From Lepus europaeus (taxonomy: Eukaryota; Chordata; Mammalia; Lagomorpha; Leporidae), in NCBI RefSeq assembly GCF_033115175.1, contig NC_084850.1:113877939-113941938 (forward strand): 64,000 nucleotides of DNA, written 5' to 3'. Positions 35,391 through 48,334 of the stretch are shown here, piece after piece. Both the position numbers and the translations under genes were made by a program. The notes beneath the pieces were generated by a model. That model worked only from the letters and a program-made list of their open reading frames with translations, made no database searches and was not told the DNA's origin. How positions within the stretch are numbered: the stretch's first letter is position 1; each line of letters opens with the position of its first letter.

Positions 35391-35706
35391 GGGGCTGGCG
35401 CCGCAGCTCACTGGGCTAATCCTCCGCCTGCGGCGCTGGCATGCTGGTTTCTAGTCTCGGTCGGGGCACCGGATTCTGTCCCAGTTGCTCCTCTTCCAGG
35501 CCAGCTCTCTGCTGTGGCCCGAGAGTGCAGTGGAGGACAGCCCAAGTGCTTGGGCCCTGCACCCGCATGGGAGACCAGGAGGAAGCACCTGGCTCCTGGC
35601 TTTGGATGCGTAACGGCCACTTGGGGGATGAACCAACGGAAAAGGAAGAACTTTCTCTCTGTCTCTCTCTCTCTCTCACTGTCTAAATCTGCCTGTCAAA
35701 AAAAAA
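35391..35706 (+). mobile_element. Young CSINE with long target-site duplication
   Basis: Duplicates 'aaagaataaaatatgtt' lie at 35374-35390 and about 35706-35722. Head, B-box-like 'ggtttctagtctc' and A-tail are complete; a small internal deletion removes part of the GC-rich block before 'aacggccacttggg'. Confidence 0.96.
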
Positions 35707-35723
35707 AAGAATAAAATATGTTG

Positions 35724-37437
35724 GGCTCACTTAAATAGATAGTAACAATTTGGGCACACATCTCTTTGGAGAAGGGTTCTATGGCTAACAGAAATCTGAG
35801 AATTATACAACAAAATAGAAAACAGAATAAGATGGTGCACATAAATTCAACTTATACTCAAAATATTATTTTCATTTCTTCTGGTTGAAAAGAGTCTGAG
35901 ACTGCTTGAAGATGGACCCGGATTTTAGCTCTTGGCTCTCTAAACTATCTTAGGAACTGCTTGTGCTAGATGCCATTCCTACTTATGTACCTGCACCTTT
36001 GTAGTGCCTGTTCTAGCTGACAGCAGACATTGGAGAGAGCTGCTGATTTATGATGAAAATTGAATAAGGAAGTAGCCAGTTGATAAACGGTCAATAGACT
36101 AACTGTCATTGCCTGGTTTCTAATCCATATGTAAACACTGACTCTGAACCCATTGATTGTGTATGTGATCTATTCCAACTTATTAGTTTTAGCCTGAGTC
36201 AAGAGTAGACAAGTCCTTCTTTATTTCCTGAAATGACTATTGAAGACTATAGTAAATATTATCATTGTGATGCCCAGATCCCTCAGATTCCTTCTTACCA
36301 CATAAATGTATACGTCAGCTCAATTTTGGTGTGCTTTAGTTTCCCACAGCAAGAACTTTACATCTTTTCCACAAGATTGCCCTTGGGCTACTAGTGCCTC
36401 TTTGCTACACACATGCGTGCAAAGAGCTGGAAGTGCCTGGGGATTTACGTTTTGACTGACAGTCTGCAAAGCATGAAAATCCAGCTTCCTTTTCTTGAGT
36501 CATGATAACTCAGAAACATAACTTTGACTCCAGATTTACCCTGTGGGATCAGGTTACCTTGTGTAGGAATTTCCAAGATCACATCCTTGCTGACTTCCTC
36601 TCCTTGCTTGTTCTGCCCCAGTCCCTTGCCAGTTTCCCCTGGCTCAGAAGCACTTCTGTAATAAATCACTTGTGCAGAAATCCTCATCTCATAGTCTGTT
36701 TCTAACCTAAGTATGTGCTAAAATCTTAGGTACTGTACTAAGCCACAAGAATAACTATTGACTTCAAAGTTTGAATAATCACAATATTGAGCATTATAAC
36801 ACAGTTGATGTGCACTATGAAATATTACTGACAAAAGAGACATTATCATTAGCAGGGCCATTCAGAGAAATTAACACTTAAGCAAATTCTTTAAGGGTGA
36901 ATGAATGAATTGGTATTCACCAGGATGAAAAGAAAATGAAGGCCATTTTAGTCAAAGGAAACACTTGGCTTTGATAATAGTTTCGCTAAAAGGAATTTTG
37001 TGACTTCATTTTATTCCAGAGTCAGTATTTAACGAAGTCTTGGTGAAAAATAGCTCTTCTGTGAACTCTGAGAGGGAGGAACCCTTTCCAAATTATATCG
37101 CTTTTATCACTAAGGTCTAACAGAGGGCTTAGCAAAGAAGGTATTTAAAATATATTTTGACAAGTGAAGACATAAAGAAATGCATTCTGTCTTTATTTTT
37201 CTTTTAGATTCCCATATTTATCAAGTTTAAATGACATAGATCATCTATATAAAATAAGTTGTCTTTTTTTTAATGTGCTAATTCATACAGCTAGCATTTA
37301 ATGATTCTCACAGAACATTTTCATATCCTTACTGTGTTTCAGGAACTCTGTTGTGTTCTGAGTATGAATCCTACTCATTAATAATTTAAGATTTACAATA
37401 TGGGATTTTGATTTTGTTTCATTTTAAATTAATTAGT
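35724..37437. other. Unique DNA, no gene seen
   Basis: Opposed short frames at 36445-36687 (minus) and 36502-36705 (plus) overlap and show no domain. Confidence 0.55.
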
Positions 37438-37704
37438 TTGTTAGAGAGAGATCCTATCCCATCTGCTGATTCACTTCTCAAATTGCCCCCAAATGCCCAC
37501 AGTGGCCAGAACTGGGCCAGGCCAAAGCTAGAAACTAGGAAATCAAACCAGGTCTCCCACATGAGAGGCAGGAACACAGTCACTTGAGCTTCACCACTGA
37601 CTCTCAGGTCTGCATTAGCAGCAAGCAGGAGTCAGGAGCTGAGTATCAAACCCAGGTACTCCAATATGGAACATGTACATATTAACTGCTAAACTAAATG
37701 TGTC
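37438..37704 (-). mobile_element. Old CSINE, reverse orientation
   Basis: Old-subfamily blocks 'ccatctgctgattcacttct' and 'ctgctaaactaaatgtgtca' are clear; the GA tract is degenerate. Confidence 0.78.
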
Positions 37705-37714
37705 ACCTTATAAT

Positions 37715-37895
37715 GTGGGTTTTTATGCACACTCGGTAACTAATTGTGTGACTTTGCATGTTATTTGCTTCCATGAGAATAAAAACAGTGGCTATCTTAT
37801 AGGGTCCTTTGAACAGTACGTGAATTAATGCATGGGAAATTCAAATTGTAGTGCCTGATACATAACAAGTGTTCAATAAGTGTTAAATGGCACTG
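37715..37895 (+). mobile_element. MIR SINE
   Basis: 'taattgtgtgactttgcatg' then 'gtgcctgatacataacaagt' and 'gttcaataagtgttaa' follow MIR order. Confidence 0.75.
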
Positions 37896-38242
37896 GTGCT
37901 GGTGTTATGGCAGTGGTGGTTGTTTCCATTTCACTGTCCTGCAACAGAACTGCATGAATTCTGTGACCTTTTTACTGTAGAGTCAAGAGTAAGAAGGATA
38001 GATGATTTCAAAACACACTATTTACAGAACCCTGACATACCAGTCAGCTACTGAATGCTTAGTTTCCTTATTCATCTCAAAAACAAGTAAGTAACTCCAC
38101 GTTTTGGCAAGACAAATTCGTATGTAATCAGTTGGCTTCCATTCAGTGAATAACTGTAGATTTTCAGTATGACCAAAGGCATGGTTGTCTGCTGAAATTT
38201 CTCCCTTAGCAAATAAGGGAAAGCAAATGCCTTTTATATAGC
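37896..38242. other. Unique DNA, nothing recognised
   Basis: No gene or repeat recognised. Confidence 0.5.
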
Positions 38243-38268
38243 AAAAAAAAAAAAAAAAAAAAAAAAAA
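38243..38268. repeat. Pure A26 run
   Basis: Twenty-six consecutive A, not obviously the tail of a retroelement because no element precedes it on the plus strand. Confidence 0.98.
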
Positions 38269-39562
38269 CTTTAAAGGTATTCAGTCAAGCACTTGATAAG
38301 GACTCAGATGTTGTATTAACCATTGTAAGCCAATTAAGAAAGATTAGATGCTTTTAATTTCAAAGTTAGAACATATGCATTATGCACACCTAATTCTGTT
38401 CTATAATTCTAAAATATATATCATTGATCAGCTTATTTTATTTGAAATGAGATATTGGTTATGATTTTCCCATTTGTAAGCTTTTTAGAAATATACCTTC
38501 CCACTTAATGTGTTTAAGGTATTTTCAGATTAAAGTGTCTAATTTTATAAATGTGAAGTAGGACCACTTAATAATTTTTAGGTTTTAGCATAAAATGCTA
38601 AATGTATTGACAACATTTATTTTATTTTATTTGGGATAAGTGTTAGGCCAGACACTTCCCAAATACTTCAACAACATTATTTTCTGAACATAATAACTGA
38701 AGGAAAACACTGGGAATTTTAAAAAGATAATTTGAAGATCAAGTCTAGTGAGACTTGTCATTTCTCATTGCTTGGTTAAGTAGAGCCTGACTAAAGACTT
38801 AGCTATAAACTATCATATGTTTCTTGATACCCATACTTAAGACATAATAAAGACATCAAAAGGATATTTATTAAACCTGGAGATTAATTTCGTTTCAGTC
38901 AATTTCTTTGTATTTACAGTGGAAAGAATATAATTAAAAATAAGTTTGATATTTTATATTACTTTAATGCACTTAACATATTCCCTAAGATAAATGATAT
39001 ACAATGCATACAAATTGTATTTAATACTTCACTATGATTCAGGAAATGGTGCTATTCTTTGGTATAAGATTGAAAAATGGCTCTTACAAGTTCCCAATAC
39101 TGTTCGCACAATGCTTTGAAAATTTTCTTCAAGAGCTTTAAATCAATACTTTTCTCATTGGGTTCCAGCAAAGATAGCCCTCCCTGCTATTGTGGAAATT
39201 ACTTTCCTTGGCAAGTAGAATGGCTAAACCTGGATCATGAACATCAGAATTTCATGAATGTCCAATTTATATCAAAAGGTTCTACAATATTATTTGTGCA
39301 TTGAGAAAACTTTTTAACTCAAAATAATATTTGTAAGAAAATTAAATATCACCAAAATTACTGTTTGAATGTCTGGGAAAGTGTTAGGTGAAATTATGCT
39401 TCAGTGCTTAGGTGCTTCATTGAATTTTGTCCTCAAAAGCCATCATTTTTACCATTCATCTGAATGACTTCTTATAATATCAAGCACTCTCATTAACAGT
39501 TATTTATGGGATTCAAAATTTCTGTAATGTTGTATCTAATGGAAATTAATTAAAGTCTACCT
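38269..39562. other. Unique AT-rich DNA, no gene seen
   Basis: No supported frame and no recognisable repeat. Confidence 0.55.
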
Positions 39563-39906
39563 TTTTTTAAAAAAAGAATTATTCTATTTATTTGAAAGAG
39601 TTACAGAGAGAGGTAGAGCCAGAGAAAGAGAGGTCTTCCATTCCACTGGTTCACTCCCCAAATGACTGCAATGGCCAGAGCTGAGCTGATCCGAAGCCAG
39701 GAGCCAGGAGCTTCTTCCAGGTCTCCCAAGGGCTCAGGGGCCCAAGGACTTGGGTCCCAAGGACTTGGGTCATCTTCTACTGCTTTCCCAGGCCACAGCA
39801 GAGAGCTAGACTGGAAGTGGAGCAGCCAGGTTTTGAACCAGCGCCCATATGGGATGCTGGCGCTTTAGTCCAGGGCGTTAACCCACTGTGCCACAGCGCC
39901 GGCCCC
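39563..39906 (-). mobile_element. CSINE, reverse orientation, with internal 15-base duplication
   Basis: Complete copy; 'ccaaggacttgggtc' is tandemly duplicated at 39741-39771. Confidence 0.94.
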
Positions 39907-40456
39907 ATCTTAATTGCTTTAAGAGGAGAGTCTAATCTGATTCTTCTCCACGTGGAAATTCCATTTTGGAAGCACCATTTATTGAAGAAACTATCCTTTT
40001 ACTATTGTGTATTGTTGGCACCACTATGAAAAATCAATTAACTGTAACTGTGTGGATTTATTTTTGGATATCTATTCTGTTCCACTGGTCTATAGGTCTT
40101 CTTTTATTCCAGTATCATAATGTTTTGATTACTGTAGGTTTTTAACATATTTTAAAATCAGATAGTGTGATGCCACCTGCTATTTTCTCCTCATTTATAA
40201 TTTTATTTGGATTTTCTTTCTTATATACTGTGTACCTTAAAGTCTGTTAATTTAAATTATTTTTGAAAAAAATTTTAAGTTCATTGTCCTTTTCTATTGT
40301 CTTTCTAGTTTTTATTTATGCTCTGATCCTAATTATTCCTTCTATTCTGTTGATTTTTTGGTTAGATTATACTTTTTCTAGTTCCCTGAGTTATTAAATT
40401 AGGTTATTTGTTTGAAATCTTTATTTTCGTTTAATGTATGTGTTTATCAGCATGAG

Positions 40457-40592
40457 GAGTCTCCAAAATGTTCATGGAAAATACATAGTATGAAAAAAGT
40501 ATACAAGAATTCATAAATGTTTTTGCAGCAAATAAGCTTATCTTTTATTTCTGCTTTCAAAAAAGCTTTTTGAAGTACTTTCATATAATCTC
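40457..40592. mobile_element. TIR (MITE-like) element inside the old L1
   Basis: 'ctccaaaatgttcatggaaa' at the left and 'aaaagctttttgaagtactt' at the right are imperfect inverted ends, with an A/T-rich interior containing 'tttgcagcaaataagcttat'. It interrupts the L1 match. Confidence 0.55.
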
Positions 40593-41144
40593 CCCCTCTT
40601 AGAATAGTTTTTGCTGCATTCTGTAAGTTTTGGTATGTTGTGTTTCCATTTTTGTTTGTTTCATGATATTTTTGAATTTCTCTTTTGATATCTTATTTGA
40701 CCATTGGTTGTTCAAGAATGAGTTGCTTAATGTCCACATATTTGTAAATTTTCCAAATTTCTTCCTGTTATTGATCTCTATATTGTTGTGGTCAGAATAG
40801 TTACTTGTATGAATTCAGTCTTCATAAATTTGTTAATGCTTGTTTTATTGACTAACATAGGATCTATCCTGGGAAATGTTCCACGTGCACTTGAATGCAT
40901 ATTCTGTCTCTGTTGGATCAAATATTCTGTGTGTCTCTTGAGCCCATATGGTCTGTAATGTTCAAGTCTGCTGCTTTCGTAGTGATTTTCTGTCCACATG
41001 ATATTTTTATTATTGAAAGTGAGTTATGGAAATCTCCTACTACTATTGTATTGCTGTCTATTTTTAACTTCAGTTCTATTAATATTTGTTTATGTATTTG
41101 GTTGCTCTGATATTAGTTGGATATGTATTTTCTTTTTTTAAAAA

Positions 41145-41485
41145 AAGATTTATTTATTTATTTGAAAGTCAGAGTTACACAGAGAGAAGGAGACGCAGAG
41201 AGAGAGAGAGAGAGAAACAGAGAGAGAGAGAGGTGTTCTTTCTGCTACTTCACTCCCCAGTTTGCTGCAATGGCTGGAGTTGTGCCAATCTGAAACCAGG
41301 AGCCAGAAGCTTCTTCCAGGTCTCCCACATGGGTACAGGGGCCCAAGGACTTCGGCCATCTGCTTTCCCAGGCCATAGCGGAGAGCTGGATCACAAATGG
41401 AGCAGCCAGGACTCGAACCGGCACCCATATGGGATGCTGGCACTGCAGGCAGTGGCTTTACCCGCTACACCACAGTGCCAGCCCC
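41145..41485 (-). mobile_element. CSINE, reverse orientation
   Basis: Inserted in the old L1; 'ggatatgtatttt' before and 'ggatatgcatttt' after form the target-site duplication. Confidence 0.95.
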
Positions 41486-41931
41486 AGGATATGCATTTTC
41501 AATTTCTATATCCTCCTGATGAATTGACCCCTTCATCATTATATTATTATCTTTCTTTATCTCTTGTGAAAGCTTTTGACTTAAAGTTTATTTTGTCTAT
41601 ACAGACACCTGTGATCATTTTTGGTTATTGTTTGTGCGGAATATCTTTTTTCCAACTGTTTACTTTTAGACTGAATATATCCTTAAAGTTAAAGTGAGTC
41701 TCCTGTAGTAAGTATATAGTTGGAAGTTTAAAAAAATCCGTTTGGCTACTTTAAATCTCTTGATTAGAGAATTTCATTCATTCACGTTAACATTAATTAT
41801 GAATAGGGAAGATTTATTTTAGCCATTTTATTGCTTTTTGACTATTTTGTAGTTTCTTTGTTCATTTTTTCCTCTCTTGCTGTCTTCCTTTACGATTTGA
41901 TTATTTTTTTCAATGGTATGCTTTTTCTTTT

Positions 41932-42257
41932 TTTTAGAGATTTATTTATTTTATTTGAAAGGCAGAGTTAGACAGAGAGAGAAGGAGAGTCAAAGAGAGG
42001 TCTTCCATCCGTTGGTTCACTCCTCAATTGGCTGCAATGGTTGGAGCTGTGCTGATCCGAAGCAGGAGCCTGGAACTTCTTCTGGGTCTCCCATGCGGGT
42101 GCAGGGGCCCAAGGACTTGGGCCATCTAATACTGCTTTTCCAGGCCATAGCAGAGAGCTGGATCGGAAGTGGAGCATTCGGGACTTGAACTGGTGCCCTT
42201 ATGGGATGCAGACACTGCAGGTGGCAGCTTTACCCACTGTGCCACAGTTCCAGTCCC
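41932..42257 (-). mobile_element. CSINE, reverse orientation
   Basis: Complete copy ending 'gccacagttccagtccc'. Confidence 0.92.
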
Positions 42258-42945
42258 ATAATTCCTTTTTCTTTATCTTTTGGCTATGTACTGCAGGTTT
42301 TTTCTTTTTCTAACCATAAGGCTTACATATATATTTATAGCAATCCATAATTTAACAACTTAGTTTTAAATGTACAAAACCACTATATTACTGATTTCAC
42401 CTACACACATTATACGTGATCTATGTCACAATTTACATCTTTTTATTTTGTGTACCCATTAATAAATTATGGTGGCCTGAGTTATTTTTAATGCTTTTTG
42501 TGCTTTAACTTTTATATTCAAGTTAATATTGGTTCATGTGTCACTATTATAGTGTTAGAATATCCTAATTATATTCTTATCTTTCTAGGGAGTTTGATAC
42601 TTTCATGTATTTTCATGCTGTTATTTAGCATCCTCTTATTTCAACTTGAAGAATACCCTTTAGCATTTCTTATAACTTGGGTCTAAATGTGAATTCCCTT
42701 ATCTGTTGCTCATATGAAAAAGTCTTATCTCTTCTTTATTTCTGAAGGACAACTTTGCCAGGTATTCTTGGTTGTCAGGGTTTTTTGTTTGATTTTTGTC
42801 TCATTCAACACTTTGAACATATCATCTCATTTTATTCTGGTCTTCAGAGATTTGGCTAAGAGCTACTCTGACAGTTGTACGGGACTAATTTTATGTAATA
42901 TATTTCTTACCTATTATTATTTTTGGAATTTTTTTCCCTTTAATT

Positions 42946-42965
42946 TTTTTAAATTTGTATTTAAC

Positions 42966-43005
<40 letters not shown>

Positions 43006-43258
43006 CATCTACAGATTGAGTCTCCAAATTTCTGCAATGCCCTCCTTTCTGGGGCAGAAGCTGGAGCCAGGAATTTAAATAAAATCTTCCAAGTGTTGCA
43101 GGAGCTCAGTCACTTGAGCTATCACTACTGCCTCCTAGAATCTGTATTAGTAGGAAGCTGGATTCAAGAAACGGAACTGGTAATGAAACCAGGCATTTGA
43201 TGTGGAATGTGGGTGTTTTAACTGGCATCTTAACTGCTGAGTCATATATCCACCCATG
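42946..43258 (-). mobile_element. Old CSINE, reverse orientation
   Basis: Old-subfamily body with a (GA)n tract at 42968-43002 and head complement 'ctgctgagtcatatatccac'. Confidence 0.8.
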
Positions 43259-43564
43259 TCTCTGATTTTGACTGTTTACTATCATATGTCTTGGTAAGCT
43301 ATTCTTTGGATTAAATTTCTCTGGTGACTTGTCCTTCCTGCCTCTGAATGTTGGCTTCTTTCTTTATATTAGGGAATTTTCCATCCATTATTTCTTTAAA
43401 TATATTTTCTGGCTCCTTTTACACTTTCTTCTCCTCCTTGAATGTCTGTTATATATAGTTTAGGTCTTTTGATGGTGTCTCATAAGTCCCATAGGCTTTC
43501 TTCATTCTCAATTCATTCTTTTTCCTTTTTGCTATACTGATTAGACAATTTCAAGTATTCTGTC

Positions 43565-43600
43565 TTTGTACTCATAATACTTTTGTACTCATAATACTTC
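43565..43600. repeat. 18-base tandem duplication
   Basis: 'tttgtactcataatactt' is present twice in tandem within the old L1. Confidence 0.9.
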
Positions 43601-43803
43601 CTCAGTCTAGTTAAGCTGGTTGTTGAAGCATTCTGTTATATTTTCAGTCAAGGTATTTTTCACATCTTGATTTTCCATGATTTCATGCTTCCATTTCTCT
43701 GTCAAACTTACATTGTTGATTGTTTTCCAAATTTTATCTAATTTTTTATCCCTATATTCTTAAAGTTCATGGATTTTTTTTTAAAAAAATATTCCTTTAA
43801 CAA

Positions 43804-44604
43804 TTGGGATTACATCAAATTGAGAAGTTTCTGTACTGCAAAACAAACAGTCAGGAAAGTGAAGAGGCAACCGACAGAATGGGAAAAAAAATATTTGCAA
43901 ACTATGCAAACGATAAAGGATTAATAACCAGAATCTACAAAGAGATCAAGAAACTCCACAACATCAAAGCAAACAACCCACTTAAGAGATGGGCCAAGGA
44001 CCTCAATAGACATTTTTCGAAAGAGGAAATCCAAATGGACAACAGACACATGAAAAAATGTTCAAGATCACTAGCAATGAGAGAAATGCAAATCAGAAAC
44101 ACAATGAGGTTTCACCTCACCCCAGTTAGAATGGCTCACATTCAGAAATCTACCAACAACAGATGCTGGCGAGGATGTGGGGAAAAAGGGACACGAACCC
44201 ACTGTTGGTGGGAATGCAAACTGGTAAAGTCACTGTGGAAATCAGTCTGGAGATTGCTCAGAAACCTGAATAAAACCCTACCATTCAACCCAGCCATCCC
44301 ACTCCTTGGAATTTACCCAAAGGAAATTAAATTGGCAAGTAAAAGAGCTATCTGCACCTTAATGTTTATTACAGCTCAATTCACACTAGCTAAGACCCGG
44401 AATCAACCTAAATGCCCATCAACAGTAGACTGGATAAAGAAATTATGGGATATGTACTCTATAGAATACTATACAGCAATAAAAAACAATGAAATCCGGT
44501 CATTTGCAACAAGATGGAGGAATCTGGAACACATCATGCTGAGTGAAATAAGCCAGTCCCAAAGGGACAAATATCGTATTTTCTCCCTGATCGGTGACAA
44601 CTAA
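43804..44604 (+). pseudogene. L1 ORF2 C-terminal remnant
   Basis: The open frame encodes the last part of the L1 ORF2 protein, including the C-terminal cysteine/histidine-rich region ('[20 protein letters not shown]') and the conserved end ('[15 protein letters not shown]', '[10 protein letters not shown]'). It lacks the endonuclease and reverse-transcriptase domains, so it cannot retrotranspose. The first 30 or so codons are in a different frame from the intact protein ('[15 protein letters not shown]'), showing at least one frameshift near 43890. Some codons before the Cys/His block are also missing compared with the usual protein ('[15 protein letters not shown]'). Confidence 0.92.
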
Positions 44605-45234
44605 CTGAGCACCAAAAAGGAAAACTGTTGAAATGAAATGGACACTATGAGAAACAGTGACTTGATCAGCCCTGTCCTGACTGTCCAGGAACAACTTAAT
44701 ATTTTATCCCTTTTAGTATTTTTTTGTTCTACTTAATACTATTGGTTGAACTCTATAATTAATACACAATTATTCTTAGGTGTTTAAATATAACTGAAAA
44801 GTGATCCTTGTTAAATATAAGAGTGGGATTAAGGGAAGGAGGAGATGTACAATTTGGGACACGCTCAATCGGACTTGCCCCAAACGGTAGAGTTAGAAAT
44901 GTGCCAGGGGATTCCAATACAATCCCATCAAGGTGGCGTGTACCAATGCCATATCACTATTCAAAGTGATCAGTTTAAGTTCACAATTGATCATAATGAC
45001 AGGATTAAAAGTCAAAGGGATCACACAAACAAGACTAGTGTCTGCTAATACTAACTGATAGAATTAAAAAGGAGAGAATGATCCAACATGGGAAGCAGGA
45101 TACACAGGAGACTCATAGAATGGCAGCTGTCCTAAACAGCACTCTGGCCTCAGAATCAGCCTTTAAGGTATTCAGATCCAGCTAAAAAGCCACTGAGAGT
45201 TTCTCAGGCATGGAAAGCCAAAACACTGTGGAAA

Positions 45235-45242
45235 AAAAAACA

Positions 45243-45273
<31 letters not shown>

Positions 45274-45287
45274 CAAAAAAAAACAAC
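45235..45287. repeat. (CAAAA)n simple repeat in L1 3'UTR
   Basis: About nine C-plus-A units; the matching place in the minus-strand L1 at 49275-49295 has a short T/C tract, so this expanded within the L1. Confidence 0.9.
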
Positions 45288-45337
45288 CTAAATGAAAGAT
45301 CTCTGTGGATGAGATCACAGTGGAAAGAATGGGCCAT

Positions 45338-45401
45338 TACAAAGGAAGACCTTTCTCTCTGTCTCTCTTTCCCACTGTACACTCTGCCTGTCAAAAAAAA
45401 A
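45338..45401 (+). mobile_element. Very short 5'-truncated CSINE
   Basis: Only the last ~60 bases of a CSINE ('aggaagacctttctctctgt' to 'ctctgcctgtc' plus A tail), flanked by 'aatgggccat' at 45328-45337 and 45402-45411. The related L1 at 49215-49245 shows the empty site. Confidence 0.92.
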
Positions 45402-45925
45402 AATGGGCCATCAAAGAAGGAGGTGTCTTTCTCTGGAGGGAGGAGAGAACTTCCACTTTGACTATGGCCTTTTCTAAATAAGATCGGAGTTGGTGAACTC
45501 AAGAGGCTTCTATAGCCTTGGCAGCTCATATGACAAGAGCCTCAGGTGATTACTGACGTCATAAACAAGCGTGTCAATTGTTAAATCAACAACAGGAGTC
45601 ACTTACTCCCCATGTAGGATTTCTGTCCTTAATGTGTTGTACTATGTGAATTCACGGTAAAACTACTACTCAAACAGTACTCTATGCTTTGTGTGTCTGT
45701 GTGGGTGCAGTCTGCTGAAATCTTTACTTAGAAGATACTAAGCTGATCTTCTGTATATAAAGATAATTGAAAATGTATCTTGATGAAGAATGGGATGGGA
45801 GAGGGAATGGGAGATGATATGGTTGCAGGTGGGAGGGAGGTTATGGGGGTTAGAGCTGCTATAATCCAAAAGTTGTACTTTGGAATTTATATTTATTAAA
45901 TAAATAAAAGTTGAAAAAAAACCAA

Positions 45926-47369
45926 TATTCTTAATTGTTGTTCTGTCATTTCAAATCAAAGTTCCAAACAATCTGGACTCTAAAATTTCCAGTAAATCTT
46001 GGACTTTGGTTTTTCCAGTTTGGGCCCAACTGAAAAAAATCGAAGGACCTATGTTTCTCATCTTATAGAGACACCAACTAATCAGGCTATTTGGATTATA
46101 TTAGAAGTACTGTCAAGATGTGACGTGGTACTAAATTTTAATTTTCTATAATGGAAAATGCTATTAATACAAATGTTTGAGAATTAAAAAGTCTAATGAT
46201 CTTGTGTTACTAGACATGATAGTTATCTTAATGAGAAAGCCCCAGAGGCCTAAAGGATTAAATACTTGTAAAATCCTGCAGGTGCTTTCAAAAATACTGT
46301 GAAGTAAGCAAGTGCCTCTTGTTCGTTGATGAGTTTATAATTTTAAACATGGCGACTTAAAGTCTTTTGTCATCCACAGTTATATATGATTTGCTGCTCA
46401 TAAAACTAAAGCGTTGTTGGTTCTGTGTTTAGCTGTCCTCTTATAGATCCCTATGGACTTTTCCAAGCCACTTCTATTGCATTCAGTACTTTGGGATGGC
46501 TCTGTAAACAGATGAAGCCAATAATGTATTAACAGTACCAACTGAGAGGAAGTATGGTTCACTGAGGTTCCTAAAAACAAAAAGCAATTCAAATCAATTG
46601 GCAATCTACAAAAAGAGTTAAAGATTTTGAAAGCTATTATTAAAATTGCTATATTGGTCTATTATGTTATGTTATATGTGTGTACATATTGTATGTCAAC
46701 ATGGGGAAATTTTATTAAGAGTTTTATTTTAATTGGCTTATAGATAAGATTGTCCATAAATTTAAGCTGCTAAAATCAATCAAAGATACATTTTAATTCG
46801 TGTGACCTGAATCTGAGTATCATATGTTTTAAACTTGTTGGTAGAAAGAAACTAAAAACATTTTATATGGTTGTGCTTAAGTTTACTGGTTAAACAAATT
46901 ACACCATGTTAGATATTTAAGAGGTGTTTCCAAATACATGATTCTTAAAATTTATAGAAGGCATTGGACCTTCTGGTAAATGTTTTCTTTAGTTGTTATC
47001 TAATGGTTGAAACTGTTTGCTAAGTATTCATGTGATATTGCTATTGTCAGCAAGCGATCTAGGACTTGCTCTCTCATTTCTCTATTCTAAGCCCAACTTG
47101 TTCTTTCATTTCTCTATTCTTTTCAAGGTAGGAAACTAATTCTATTATGAAGGAATCTGTAGGATGCACAATTTAATCTTTAGACCTTATAAAAGAGATG
47201 GCTAACATTTTTCTGTAATAGCATAGCCAAAATAAGAGCTTAAATGATAATCTCATAGCTAGATTTACTTTGCCGTCAGTGAAGTAAACAGTAAGTAGAA
47301 AAAACCTCCCTTTCAGACCAAAGGGAAAGAAAGTTTTTAAGTGAGAATATAATTTTCCTCATGGGCATT
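45926..47369. other. Unique DNA, no gene seen
   Basis: A partial direct repeat 'catttctctattct' occurs at 47077 and 47105. No supported frame. Confidence 0.5.
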
Positions 47370-48334
47370 GTCTACCTTAAACAAACTACTACAGAACATG
47401 CCTGTGACTATAGACTTGTAGTTCAGGCCACCGAAGGTTAGAGATGGGACTTGGGCACTCCCTTGACTTGCATCCTCTGGTCTGCTTTAACACAAACCAG
47501 GAGGAAAAGAAAGCCAGGCATCAGAAGCAATGGGTGGCAGGCCTATTAATGGCTGATCTGTACAGTGATCTGCCCTCAAGGAGAACCAACAGGACAGTCT
47601 ACTGCAGTGGCTTTTAATGTGGTAAGCCTGGGCCTCAGCAGAAGTCAACTTGTGAAGAGCCCTGGCAGCTCTGCCAAGAGTTGGATCACTGGAAATGGAC
47701 CTGCCCTGGAGTCGAAGGATGCCCGGGTCAGAGCCACAGATCTTATTGGCTCTAAGCTGAAAAGCCCTTCACTCAGCCCAGCTTCCAAAGTGACCACTGC
47801 AGCTGAGGGGACGGCCAAGTAGGGTCAGCAACATTGAAGGCAGAACTGTAAATTTCTTGTTAGAGATGCCACCTGCCTTGACCTGGCCAGCTCTCCTCCC
47901 AGGCCAGCCAAGTAATGAAAGTCAACAGAGTGCCTTCCCCTAGGAGGTTCACACCTCCCTTAGGATGTACCCCATGTGAAGAGATAGATAGGTCTGGGCG
48001 TCTTAACTTGCAAGGCCTAAAGCCCACCAGATTATTATCAAGCCCCTTCTGTCAGGTTCTATTTGCCTCTCAGTCAGAAAACTTAATTGTAGCTTAGCAC
48101 CTTTCTTCGCTCCTCTAATAATGACTCTGTCCTTTGTTCTAGACCCTGTCTAGTGCACTTGGGCCTCATTCCTTCATAATCATAACCTCTACTCTACCAC
48201 CAATGGCTCTACTCCCAACCTGTGTGTACTGATGGTCCTCTTCCCCACTTAATGCTGTATAATTGTTCAGAACTGGTTAATGCCACTCTTAGGATCATTG
48301 GTTACTATCCTCACCCTGTCTTTTATGACCTTGT
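47370..48334 (+). other. Moderate-GC segment, possibly upstream part of an L1 3'UTR
   Basis: It runs without a visible break into certain L1 3'UTR at 48335. It contains an 85-codon frame (47565-47822) with no recognisable domain. It could be a long L1 3'UTR variant or unrelated single-copy DNA. Confidence 0.35.

Larger units (their letters stand above)
39910..43797 (-). mobile_element. Long old L1 (L1M-type), antisense, broken by three CSINEs
   Basis: The plus strand runs from the complement of L1 ORF2 interior ('ttccactggtctataggtct', 40080) through the endonuclease/RT side ('gaccattggttgttcaagaa', 40700) to the ORF1/5' side ('ttttgatggtgtctcataag', 43468). About 3 kb of old L1 remains after removing the SINEs at 41.1, 41.9 and 42.9 kb. 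Every frame is disrupted. Confidence 0.8.
43798..45925 (+). mobile_element. 5'-truncated leporid L1 with ORF2 end and full 3'UTR
   Basis: It begins inside ORF2 ('caattgggattacatcaaat') and runs through the ORF2 stop at 44602-44604. The 3'UTR includes a G-rich tract (45785-45850), 'ttattaaataaataaaagtt' and a short A tail. 'aatattcctttaa' before and 'aatattcttaa' after are a probable target-site duplication. Confidence 0.92.

Noticed and set aside
41086-41697. 203-codon plus-strand frame
   Set aside because: Runs through a reverse CSINE within antisense L1; repeat-derived.
47565-47822. 85-codon plus-strand frame upstream of L1 3'UTR
   Set aside because: Better composition than most, but it probably lies in an L1 3'UTR variant and has no recognisable domain.
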